Made by a program: the position numbers and the translations under genes
Assembly: GCF_000313135.1 (NCBI RefSeq)
Contig: NW_004457568.1
Location: 1 to 56,849 of the forward strand
Direction of reading: 5' to 3'
Source of the DNA: Acanthamoeba castellanii str. Neff
Lineage: Eukaryota > Discosea > Longamoebia > Acanthamoebidae
DNA length: 56,849 nt
In this document: piece by piece, positions 35,901 through 46,836 of the stretch
How positions within the stretch are numbered: the first letter of the stretch is position 1
Layout: each line of letters starts with the position of its first letter
The notes under the pieces: generated by a model
What the model saw: only the letters and a program-made list of their open reading frames with translations
What the model was told of the DNA's origin: nothing
Database searches by the model: none

Positions 35901-38900
35901 TCTCCTCCTCACTTATATCCAGCCCTGCGCTTGTCAACCGATTGGGTGTGACACTGACATGACCGCACCGCACGCCGTTCATTGCCCAGAGATCTTTGGG
36001 CGGAACAAGGTGCTCAAGGACGGCACGCTGGGCAAGGAGATCGTCGTGCCCAACCTCGACGCCATCCAGAGGCACGCGCACTCCCCCCCCGCGGCTTGAG
36101 CGCCGCCGCGTTCGGAGAGAGACCTAACAACGGCGCTGCACTGCATCTGCAGGGGAGAGGCCGGCATGGAGGCGCTGAACAACTGGATCTACTACTCGAC
36201 CTACGATACCCGTGGCACCTACGAACTGAGGTACGCTCACGCACCACCGCACACGCACACGCACACACGCGTACCACCGCACACGCACCACCGCACACGC
36301 ATCATGACACGGATTGCTGTAACAATGCGAGGTATGCACAGGGACAAGTTGGAGGACCAGCTGCGGGAGATGCCGTGGGTCTACGAGGGCAAGAAGGCGC
36401 TGCCGGGCGCCAATCGGACGATGTGGGACTACTACCAGAACTACTGGCTGCCCTTCGGCGAGGTCCTCACCGACATGGAGCGGGAGGGAATCAAGGTACC
36501 CAACGTTGCTCCTCATTCGTGAGTCTCGCCGTAGTACATCAACTCATCGCATGTCGTGTCGTTGGTCGTGTCGTTGGTCGTGTCGTTGGTCGTGTCGTGT
36601 CGTGTCGTGTCGTGTCGTGTCGTGTCGTGTCGTGATCAGGTGAACGTAGACTATCTAGCCGAGATCGAGCAGGTCGCGGTGGCCGAGGGCAAGAAGCACC
36701 AGATCCGGTTCAAGGAGTGGGCCAGCGAGTACTGCCAGGTCGGTTTATTACTTCTCTTCGTTGCGTGGCCTACACCTTGTGTGTCGTGTGGTGGGTGTGT
36801 GTGCGTCGTGCGATGCTGACGGAGGACACGCAGGACGCCCGGTACATGAACCCCACGAGCGATGCCCAGAAGCAGCAGCTTTTCTTCGCGCCGTGCAAGA
36901 ACCTCAAGACCGACGACATGATGCCCGCCGAACGCCTCTTTGACATCGAAAACGACGAAGGTACCCACGCGCAAGCCGTGTGCCGTGCGCGTCGCATTTC
37001 GTGTGCGTGTGTCGTGTCGTGTCGTGCGCCCCTAATCACGCACCGGTTTGCAGGCATTCCCGATCCGGTGACGGGCAAGGTCAAGAAGAAGCGACAGATC
37101 CGCATCTCCGGCTTCGGTCTCCCGGCCATCGGTATTCCCGCCCACCACACGTCTCTCACCATTTCGGCACTGAACTGACTTTTTCTCCCCCCTTTTTTTT
37201 TCTCGTCACTCAGCCCACACTGGGGCCGGCTGGCCTGCGGCCGGCGCCGAGGTGCTCAAGCAATTGGCCGGCAAGCCTTTCGATGTACGTGACGACGGCA
37301 CACGGCACACGGCACACGGCACACGGCACACGGCACACGGCACACGGCACACGGCACACGGCACACGGCACACGGCACACGGCACACGGCACACGGCACA
37401 CGGCACACGGCACACGGCACACGGCACACGGCACACGGCACACGGCACACGCGACACTAACTTGAGGTGGCCGAGCAGAATCCGCCAAAGTACGGGGTGG
37501 CGTACAAGGCCTTCTCGGAGGGCGAGGCGGGCGCGGAGGCGTGTCAGGCCATCGACTCGCTGGTGAAGATGTCCTCCATCGACACGCTGCTGTCCAACTT
37601 CATCGTGCCCCTCCAGCACGAAGTCGACCCGAACAACCGCATCCACGCCTCGCTCAACATCAACACCGAGACGGGCCGCCTGAGCTGTCGCCGACCCAAC
37701 CTCCAGAACCAGCCCGCCCTCGAGAAGGACATGTACGTCGCGCCTTCGTGCGTGTGCGTGTGCGGTGGTGCGTGCGCGTGCGCACACACGGGTGCTGACT
37801 GATAATTTCGGGGGGGGGCCGCGACCAGATTCAAGATTCGAAGTTCGTTCACGTGCGAGAAGGGCAACAAGCTGATCGTGGCCGACTACGGGCAGCTGGA
37901 GCTGCGACTGCTGGCCCACATGACCAAGTGCCGCTCCATGATCGACGCCTTCCAAAAGGTACCGCCCCCGCACATGTGTCGTGTCGTGTGTGTGTGTGTG
38001 TGTGTGTGCATTCTTGGAATTCAATTCCTTACGCGCATCGCGCGCGCGACAGGGAGGCGATTTCCATTCGCGTACGGCGCTTGGCATGTATTCGCACGTG
38101 CAGGAGGCCATCCAGAAGGGCGAGGTCCTGCTCGAGTGGGGCGGAGAGGTGCCTCTTCCATACGCACGACCGCACGTGCACATGACCGCACACGCACACG
38201 CACGACCGCACACAGACTTGCGCTTTGGTGTGGCTGACGACTGCGTGCGCGGGCGGGGAGCAGGGCAAGCCGCCGGTGCCGCTGCTGAAGGATATATTCG
38301 CGACGGAGCGCAAGCGGGCCAAGACGCTCAACTTTTCGATCGCCTACGGCAAGACGGCCATGGGCCTCTCCAAGGACTGGGGCGTCAGCCTCCAGGAGGC
38401 CAAAGACACTCTCCAGCGATGGTACGCGCGCCTGTGCGTGTCGTGTGGCGTGTGCGCACGCGTGTGCGGTTCGCTTAAAGTTGGGGCGCAGGTACTCGGA
38501 TCGACCGGAGGTACTGCAGTGGCAGGAGAACACGATCAGGACGGCGCGCAAGACGGGCTACACCAAGACCCTCATGGGCCGCTACCGGCCGCTGCCGGAC
38601 ATCAGCCACTCCAAGCCCATGATGCGCGGCCACGCCGAGCGTGCGGCCATCAACACGCCCATCCAGGTACCATATCGAAATGGGCTTCTCTCTGGCTTGA
38701 CAGTGCACCACGCCAGAGACTGACACACGCGTGTCGTGTCGTGTTGTGCGTGTCGTGCGTGTCGTGTGCGGCGCATGGGTATTATAGGGAGGAGCAGCGG
38801 ACATTGTAATCAATGCGATGGTGCTGGCGCATCACGACGAGCTGCTGCGAAGGTGGGGCTGGAAGATGATCCTCCAGGTTCACGACGAGCTCATGCTCGA

Positions 38901-39127
38901 GGGTCCCGCGGTACGCCCTCACACCGCACGACACACACACGACACAACCGCACACGACACACGACACACGGTCGTGCTGAAGGAGACGTGTCGTGCAGGA
39001 ATCGGCGGAGGAGGCGCTGGCGCGATTGATCGAGGTCATGCAGAACCCCATGCCCGAGGGCGAGGAGCTGCTGGTGGAGCTCGCCGTGGACGGCAAGGCC
39101 GGCAGCACCTGGTATGAGGCCAAGTGA
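32901..39127 (+). CDS. Organellar-type DNA polymerase I with 5' nuclease, proofreading and polymerase domains
   Basis: About 28 exons encode roughly 1,200 aa, ending TGA 39125-39127. The N-terminus is basic, Ser/Thr-rich and low in acidic residues, as in a mitochondrial presequence. A 5' nuclease domain follows (HTILIDGSFLTHRAYHT, GMEADDLIACYA, ISRDKDLMQLV, LALMGDDGDNVPGIPGIGPKTAA). The 3'-5' exonuclease has DTE (motif I), HNYSFDRAM (motif II) and YSTYDTRGTYEL (motif III). An insert with IFGRNKVLKDGTLGKEI matches the one typical of plant organellar polymerases. The polymerase motifs are ADYGQLELRLLAHM (A, Ser to Gly), RKRAKTLNFSIAYG (B) and QVHDELMLEG (C). It is the likely mitochondrial replicative or repair polymerase. 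Unlike plant organellar enzymes it retains the 5' nuclease. Confidence 0.9.
34621..34688 (+). repeat. GTGTGTCGT nonamer array in intron
   Basis: About seven and a half units, one with C to T, lie in an intron of the polymerase gene between ...INRDK and FLAFLREHS. Confidence 0.8.
36552..36636 (+). repeat. GTCGT/GTTGGTC array in intron
   Basis: Three GTGTCGTTGGTC units are followed by about eight GTCGT pentamers, upstream of the exon starting VNVDYLAEIE in the polymerase gene. Confidence 0.75.
37297..37450 (+). repeat. Perfect (GGCACAC)22 heptamer array in intron
   Basis: The array is 154 bp, exactly 22 uninterrupted copies of GGCACAC, inside an intron of the polymerase gene. It follows a donor region at about 37285 and ends 25-30 bp before the next exon (NPPKYGVAYKAF). 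Because seven is not a multiple of three and no stop arises, the array is open in several frames on both strands. Confidence 0.9.
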
Positions 39128-39230
39128 ACAGGTGTACAGATCAGAACAACTCAATTCTAAAAAACTGTGCTTTTTGACTGCAAGCTGTGCTGTGTGCAAA
39201 CAAACAAAAAGCTGAGTGTTGGGTTGGGGC

Positions 39231-40810
39231 TCAGCGGCGGCGGTTGCCCTGGTTGTTGGCCATGATGGTGGCCATCCGCACGAAGATGTTGATGGTGTTG
39301 AGGTAAATGGCGATGCTCTGCGTCATGGGGTCGTACACCTCGTCCGTCTTGGCCTTGTGCATCACGCGCTGAGTGTCGTACAGCATCATCATCCCGAACA
39401 GGCCCTGTCATATACGGCGACACACACGGGGGAGCAGGCCCTTTAGTACGCGGGCCAGACACGACCGCACGCAACACGTACCAGGCCGCCGTAGAGGGTG
39501 ATGCCGGTGAGGAAAGCCGAGGCCGGGAAGAACATTTGGCCCATGCTGGCCGCGATCACCACGCCCAGGCCAACGCCCAGCGAGCCTGTCACCGCACACG
39601 CACACGCACCACATACACACACACACACACACACACAAGTGAGCTGCTGATCTGATGCTGGTGGTTGGGTCAATAATCGTACGTACCGCCCATCCAGAGG
39701 AAGGACTCGCTCGGGGCGGCGGCGGCCACCAGCGACAGCGAGCCGACCACGGCGCCTGTCGCCACGAGGGCCTTGGTGACCACCGCCCCGCCCAGCATCG
39801 CCACCGGCGACAGAGCCAGTCCGTTGCACGCGTTGAACACGCCCCACGCCAGATGTCTGCCCACATCATTATTGATGCCACGTCAGCATAACGTTGTGTG
39901 TCGTGCGTGTCGTGTCGTGTGTCGTGTGTCGTGTCGCACCTGGCCACGGTGTTTTCGGGCGGGAGGGACTGCATGACCATGAGGGACCCGATGGTGCCGA
40001 GCAGGCTGGCGCCCATGAAGAGCCACGGGTTCATGGCCACCACGCGGTGGGCCGCGCCCGCGCGAAACAGGACCGCCGCGCTCGCGGCGGTGGTGGCCAG
40101 CCCGCCCAGCATGTAGCCGTAGGTGGCGCGCAGCCGGTGCGTGGTGAGGTCGCCGTGGGTCGGTATGGTGGTGGTCTCCTGGTTGACGTAGCCGGCCAGG
40201 GCGATGCCGCCCAGGCCCAGCGCGGCCAGGCCGCCGATGAGGAGCCACGCCGTATTGTCCCTCGGCGCGACCACGCCCACGTCGCCCATCAGGCCGTTGT
40301 ACGAACGCGGCGGACGCCTGATTGCAATAAATTAATTTAAATTAAATTAAAAACAAAAAATCTAAACGAATCAAACCAAAAAAAATCAAAAAAATACAAA
40401 AAACAAACAAAAAAATTTCAAAAAAAAAGAATGTGTAGAGCGAACCCTTCGATGCGGATGGAGCGGATGGCGGTCTTGGTGGCCGCCCCGAAGCGATGGC
40501 CGCCGCTGGCGAGGAGTGGTGTAGTGGAGGTGGTCTTGGCTGCCGTGCGGTTGGAGGTGGCTGTGAAGAGCTGCCGCCTGCCGCTGCTGCTGCTGGGGCG
40601 GATTGCGGAAGATTTCAGGTGTGCCAGCAGGAAGGAAGAAGAGGATGAAGATGAAGATGAGGCGGTGCAGGTGAGGGGAGGGCGCATGCAGCCGGTGGCA
40701 GCCGGCGAGAGCGTGATGAGCGGGCGGGCCGCCCTCTTGAGCGCCAGGCCATTACTGGCTACTTTGGCAAAGTGGGGGCTGCTAGAGCAGAACGCGAAGG
40801 TGCGGCGCAT
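39231..40810 (-). CDS. GHITM: Mitochondrial Bax-inhibitor-1 family protein (GHITM-like)
   Basis: The gene is multi-exon on the minus strand, with its stop at 39233-39231. The N-terminal exon reads as a mitochondrial presequence (MRRTFAFCSSSPHFAKVASN, Arg/Ser-rich) from ATG 40810; an in-frame ATG at 40942 is an alternative start. An AT-rich intron (about 40320-40445) precedes the main exon, which encodes WLLIGGLAALGLGGIALAGY and further membrane helices. The C-terminal motif GMMMLYDTQRVMHKAKTDE.YDPM then SIAIYLNTINIFVRMATIM is diagnostic of the BI-1/TMBIM family and closest to GHITM (MICS1), an inner-membrane protein affecting cristae, Ca2+/H+ exchange and cytochrome c retention in animals. 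It is divergent from the calpain gene by 82-214 bp. Confidence 0.85.
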
Positions 40811-41024
40811 AGCTGCAGCTGATGATGATGATGTGGATGGATTGTGGATGAGAAGGAGGAAAAGAACTGGGCCTCTTGTGCGCCGGCAGGCTCTTTCCTT
40901 GAAGTTCTGCCCAGTTTTGAAGAAACTGAGCCAAGTCGCCATGAAAAGGTTTTAAATATTTGAAAAGTTTGAAACATTTTAAAACAGTTGAATTTGAAAA
41001 ACACAACAATTTGTTACGAACAAG

Positions 41025-41525
41025 ATGGAGGCGGTGCGTCGTTGGGCAGCGAGCAAGAAAAAGGTGCGCCCTCACCTGAAACATGTTCTGAGAAGACTCT
41101 TTATTTATTATTTATTGGGTTTTATTTATTTTTGTTAAATTGATTGATGATTTATTTTTACGTAAAACTTCTCGTTCTCTCCCGCACCCCAGGTGCGATG
41201 GTACTGGCAGAACCCCAAGAAGCGAGGCAAGCCTGGTGAGGCCGGCTTCTGGGAGGTGAGACCCACACGGCACGGCCCCTTGTTTGCAGCTGCAGTGTGC
41301 GGCGGGTGAACAGACAGAGTGGTCGGTGGTGACGCATGCGCACGCACGCACGCACGCACGCACAGGAGTACGACAAGAGCACCACGGCAGAGCTCGAGGA
41401 AGCCTATCAGGCGTGCCTCGGCACCCTCAGCGTCCGCCTCATGACGGTGCGCTCCTGCTTCATCCCGTTGACGTTTACTGGTGGTGCTGACACTTCAAAA
41501 CTGCGGTGTGCGTTGTGTGCGTTGC

Positions 41526-41575
<50 letters not shown>

Positions 41576-44500
41576 TGTGTGTGGCGTGTGTATGTGTGGT
41601 GTGTGGTGTGGTGTGGTGTGGTGGCATGCGTAGCCCGCGATCGAAATGTTTGATGTAGACCTGCGTCGGATGGAGCAGACGTCACAAGAGAATCCCAATA
41701 CTGTGCTCAAGGTCCGCCGAGACGGACCCGAGATCAAGGTAAGTGACGCCGGCGTCTTCTCCCATCTCCACACGCCCGGCCCATTCGCTCACATCCGCGT
41801 GCCCAGGCCAAGCCCGCCGAAAAGGAGAAACCCGTCAAGTCACCGCGCAAACCGACCAAGCCCAGCGACACCAAGGGTTCGTCGCACCCTTTCGCTGACG
41901 GCCTTCCTTATTATAATAATAATTGTTATTTTTATTATTATTATTCTGTGTGCCAGGCCACACCGACCTCCGCCACAGCGAAGCGCCGCTGGTGTCGGCT
42001 GGTACCGGAGAGGAAGAAGAAGAAGAGTGCGATGAGGAGGCGTCGCTCACCAGAAGAAAAGGGAAGGAAAAGGCGCCGACGGCGACGAGCAAGACCGCCA
42101 CCGCGAGGAAGAAGACGATCGTGGTGGAAAACGAAGACAACGAAGGCGATGAAGCAGCCGGGGAGGCGGTGAAGCCGCACGCGTGCGCGTTCCCCGAGTG
42201 GACGCAGCGGGACCTGGACGAGGAGCTCTTCTTCTACCCCGACGACATCGCCTACACGGTACTGTGCACCCACCCAGCTCTGGGCCGCAGCAGTGCACTG
42301 TCGGTCCATTGGGTCTCATTCCTTTTTTTTGCTTTTGGGGCCTTTCAGGATCCGGACGGCCAGTTGATGCTTGTCCCGGTACTCGCCGCCGTTACTGCAG
42401 TCATGTACCATCTCTCTTAGTAATGTTCTACACGACACACACACACACACACGACACACGCGCGCGCACACACACACCGCACACACACACACACCACGAC
42501 ACGCGCACAATTAGGAGCAAGCGAATAAGTTTTCGTCGTGGATGCGACTCTCGTCGTTCATCGCCCAGCCCAAGATGCTCATTGGTACTCCGCCGCCCCC
42601 ACCAACCCGGTCGGTGAGACCTCGCCTGCGCTGATCCTTGTTCCGTTCGAAACCACCGTGCGCACAGGCGAGGGGTTGAGTCCGTACGCCGTGACACAGA
42701 GCAACATTCTGGGCGACTGCGCGTTCCTTGCCACCCTTGCCACCGGCGCCAATCACAAACTCAAGTACGTCGTGTGCGCGTGCGGTGTGTGCTCGTGCGT
42801 GCGTGTGTGCTCGTGTGTGTGGCATGCGTGCGTGCGTGCGTGTGTGCTGACATATGGGGAACTATCGCCATCGTCAGGTTCGGCAAGGACATCCTCGGTC
42901 CCTCTGTGCATCCCCAAAACGAGAAGGGCCTGCCTGTCTACAACCCCTCGGGCAAATACGCCTTCCGCTTCTTCTGGTACTTCCCTACCCGCCCCCCCCC
43001 CCTACCCAGCCCAATCCAGTGCATTCTTCGCATTGATGTCGATATTGCATGCATTTCTAACATCGCTGCACACACACACGACGGCACACGCACACGACTC
43101 GCTCAGGAATGGCGCGCTGCGTAAGGTGGTGGTCGACGACTTCTTCCCGCTCGACATGGACGGCCGGCCGCTGTGCACCTTCTCCACCAACAAGTGCGTT
43201 TGGCACCCACCCCCGCCGCAAAGGAAGCGAAACCGATCGCAGCGCACGCTCACCACACACACACACACACCACACACACTTGGCCGCCAGGTCGGAGGTG
43301 TTTGCGAGCCTGATCGAGAAGGCCTACATGAAGGTGAAGGGCGGGGCCTACATCCACGGCACGCACGCGGCTAGCGACATGCAGATCCTCTTCGGATTCG
43401 TCCCCGAGGCGGTGTCCCTCAGCGACCTCGTGGCCAACTCGAGGAAGATCGACCATCTCTGGTACGCCACCGCAAGCACACACGCCCCGCCCCGCCCCGT
43501 CGCACACTACCAACACTGTGTCGTGTGCGTGTGCGGTCTGTTGTGCGGTCTGCGTGTGCGGTCTGCGTGTGCGGTTGCGTGTGCGGTCTACGTGTGTGTG
43601 TGTCCAACGTAGGACCAAGCTTGAGAAAGGGTTTAGTGAGGGCAAGTGCCTGGTGGTGTTTGCCACGGGCGGGCTGGCCGAGTCGGACCTGGACCCCGCC
43701 ATCCCTTCCTTCTACCGGACCTCCCACCCCACCGGTACTGCCAACGCACCGACACGACACGACACGACACGACACGACACGACACGACACGCGCTGACTG
43801 TTCTGCGCACACAAAAAGGACTCCTGCCGTTCCACGCGTATGCGTGTCTGGACGTCCGATGCACGCGCGACGGCCAACGGCTGGTCAAGCTCAAGAACCC
43901 GTGGGCCGCCCACCGCTGGCGCGGCAAGTGGTCGGAGCACGACGCGGAGAGCTGGACCGAGGAGGTGCAGCAAGACCTGGACTTTGATCTCTCCGCGCAG
44001 CACTACTTTGACAACGGCGTATTCTGGATCGGCTGGGAGGACCTGCTCGAGTACTTTACACCACACACGACACACACACATACACACACACACACAACCG
44101 CACGCACGCACACAGGCTAAGTGGCTGGCAACGGTGCAGGTACTACTCGGAGCTGCACATAGGGTGGGACCCGGAGGCGTGCTACGCGGACCAGCGGATC
44201 GCGCACGCCGTCATCCCGGCCCTGCCGCGGCTTACCGAGAAGGCCGCCACCCTGATCGACTCGCCCTTTCACGACTCGCGCCTGCACCAGCTGTACGTCG
44301 GCAGACTTCACTCGGAGCGCCAGCGACTTGTGGCGCTAACTGTGTGCGGTCGTGTCGTATCGTGTCGTTGGTCGTGTCGTGTCGTGTCGTGTCGTTGGTC
44401 GTGTGTGGCAGGGACGGTCTGGTGGTGACGTCAATGAAGGTGGACCTGTACATCGACCCGCGGTCCTACGTCCACTCGCCGCAGTATGTGCTGACCGTCG

Positions 44501-46454
44501 CACCACCACCGCACCGCACGTCGGTGCATCTGGTGCTCACCCGCCACCACACCGGCGCCACGCACCACGTCACCTCGCGCAAGGGCTCCGTCGACTCGTA
44601 CAAGACGTACGCGCACCTCCCGCCCCAATCACCCACACGCACGCACCACAGGCGGCGCCTGATCAGTTCACCACTACCAGCGACGATTACATGACGCTGC
44701 ACATCTTTGAAAACGGCGGCAAGAGAATCAACGATATCTACGACGGCAGGTGCGGTGTCGTGTTCTGTGTCGTGTGCTGTGTCGTGTGTGTCGTGTCGTG
44801 TGCTGAGCAAGAGTGCGGACACAGGAATGTGATGGTGCACGAGGGCCGCTTCGTGACGGGCGACAACTACTTCGTCCAGCTCGACCTCGAACCCGGGCCG
44901 AAGCCGCGCACGTTCACCGTGCTCGTGTGCCACAAGGAGGCCCACTCCACGTTCCCCTTCTCCCTGCGCCTCTTCGCCCCGCCCGGCACCGAGGTCGACC
45001 GCTTCGCCCTCCTCCCCAAGGACCACTGGGCGCACGAGCAGCAAATCCAGGGCTCGTGGGATCCCCACAAGAAGGTACCCTTTGCGTCCGTTTTCATTTT
45101 CATTTTCGTTTTCATTATTTACGTACTTATTTACTTTTTATTTACTAATTCATTTACTTTTTATTTACTGATTTATTTATTTGCGTAGGTGGAGGGCACA
45201 GATGTTCACGAAACGACGGTGGGCGGGCCATTCGGCCTGGACACGTACCTGCTCAACCCGATGTACCTCGTCTCCTTCCGCCCTTCCCACAGTGCCGCCC
45301 ACGTCCACTTCCAGACCACTCTCAGCGCCTACGACAGGTATTTATATTAATAGCTTATAGTTGATATATTCAATTTTATTATATTGATGTTTGCTTGTTA
45401 CACATTCATGTGTTGGTGTAATGGATGGATATTAATCCTTCTTTGCTTGGCTTGGATAGCGCGAGTGGAGGCGAGGTGAATGTCAACCTGGCACTGCTGC
45501 GGGCGGCCAAAGACAAACCGACCGACCGTAGCCATTACCTCAACAAACAGCCCCCGATCACCACTACCGGTACACGACACGACACGACCAACGACACGAC
45601 ACGACACGACACGACCAACGACACGACCAACGACACGACCAACGACACGACACACACGACGCAATACAACGCACGAGCTCGTGCGGGTTGACATGCGTCG
45701 CGTCGGTGGGTGGGGTGGGACGTGCCAGGGCCGTACCGACCGGACTACTGCGCGCTGACGCACACTCTGTCGATGAAGGAGAGCGGCGGCGACGTGGTCG
45801 TGGTCCTATCGACCCAGCCCGGCTGCGCGGCCTCGTTCACGCTGACCGTGCAGGCCAACGACTCCGCCGAGGGCATCACCATCACCCCAATCCCCAGTCT
45901 GGGCGAGGGCATGGCCGTGACCGCGTTCGAGGGCGTGTGGCACCCCGACGACGCCGGCCGCCAGGGCGGACCGCTCGACAACCCGCGGCTCGAGTTCAAG
46001 ACGACCGACAAGACGCACCTCTACGCCTACGTCACCACGGCGATGGGTGGCGGCGACGACGGAGAGGAGGCGTTCGCGATGATGGAGCGGCGAGGTGGGC
46101 GTTTGGGCCCGGTGGCCGTGCGACTCTGCCTCTACCACCACAAGAAGAAGAAGACCGTACGCCCCTCGTGTGCGACACACACGACACACACGACACACAC
46201 GACACACATGACACACACGACACGACACACACGACCCACAAGACACACACAAGACACACATTGAACGCTAATGAGAATGAGTGCAGTTGCCGAGCGGTCC
46301 GTTCTCGGACAATCGGCTGCGGGTGCTGACGCCGACGAAGCCGCTCAAGGCGGGCGAGCACCTGTCGATCGTGGCCGTCACCGCCGAGCCGCCGCCTCAC
46401 CCGATCGCCTTCACCATCCTCCTCTTCACCACTGCGCCCCTCGCCTCCGCCTAG
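41025..46454 (+). CDS. WWE-domain calpain-7-like cysteine protease
   Basis: About 23 exons encode roughly 1,080 aa, from ATG 41025 to TAG 46452-46454. The N-terminus is a WWE domain (VRWYWQNPKKRGKPGEAGFW, LEEAYQACLG, FDVDLRRMEQ...VLKVRR), which in other proteins binds poly-ADP-ribose or ubiquitination partners. An acidic/basic linker follows. The calpain core has SNILGDCAFLATLATG (catalytic Cys; the usual Trp after it is Ala), GLLPFHAYACLDVR (His) and LVKLKNPWAAHRWRGKWSEHD (Asn), then FDNGVFWIGWEDLLEYF. Repeated beta-sandwich C2L/PBH-type domains follow, as in calpain-7/PalB. Animal calpain-7 carries MIT domains at the N-terminus for ESCRT-III; none is seen here. A role in endosomal or pH-response processing is inferred from family. 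Confidence 0.85.
43755..43790 (+). repeat. ACACG pentamer array in intron
   Basis: Seven CGACA/ACACG pentamers lie in a calpain-gene intron before the exon GLLPFHAY, which carries the catalytic His. Confidence 0.7.
45575..45660 (+). repeat. ACACGACCAACG mixed repeat in intron
   Basis: Interspersed ACGAC pentamers and ACGACCAACGAC units lie in the intron before GPYRPDYCALTH in the calpain gene. It is the complement of the GTCGTTGGTC type seen at 36552 and 44372. Confidence 0.7.
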
Positions 46455-46836
46455 TTGTGCGTGTGGTGGTCAGGAATGCAGCGCACGCATTCCTTGTCGA
46501 CATTTACGCCCAACAGCCCAGGCGACATGTCGGCATTATGGGGTGCCCTTTCGGCTTCCTCTTCTTAGGCGCGCACGACTGGGGGCGCCAATCGCCGATA
46601 CTAACCTTGTTCAATTTGGCGGTTGACTTCTTCGTCACCATTATTGAAACCTCACCTGAAAGCCAGCGCCTTCTCTTCTCCTTCTCTCAAAGCGCAACAC
46701 AACTCACGACGCCGCAAACTCTTCGGCTAACAGTCTTGCCATCCCCGGGGCCTTGCAGGGCAAGCTCAAAAGGCGCAAAGTGGTCAAAGTCCAATCGTTC
46801 AGCTTTACCCCACTCTCTTCATTCATCGCCACCAGC
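46455..46836. promoter_or_regulatory. Intergenic: calpain 3' end and methyltransferase promoter
   Basis: No gene is supported in this 382-bp stretch. Seventeen bases after the calpain stop is a hairpin with perfect 8-bp arms (AGGAATGC / GCATTCCT, 46472-46494, 7-nt loop). Two E2F-like matches follow, GGCGCCAA (46584-46591) and TTTGGCGG (46615-46622). Confidence 0.4.

Noticed and set aside
37297..37450. CRISPR-like or telomere-like array
   Set aside because: Pure 7-bp tandem units without spacers, inside a eukaryotic intron; the unit is not a known telomere repeat and the array is internal.
37206..38213. Frames reading repeated VCRVPCA or HGTRHTA on both strands
   Set aside because: They are produced by the stop-free heptamer array (GGCACAC)22 inside an intron.
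40431..40955. Plus-strand 174-codon frame opposite the GHITM-like first exon
   Set aside because: The minus strand gives a sensible mitochondrial presequence that splices into the BI-1 family exon; the plus frame is its shadow.
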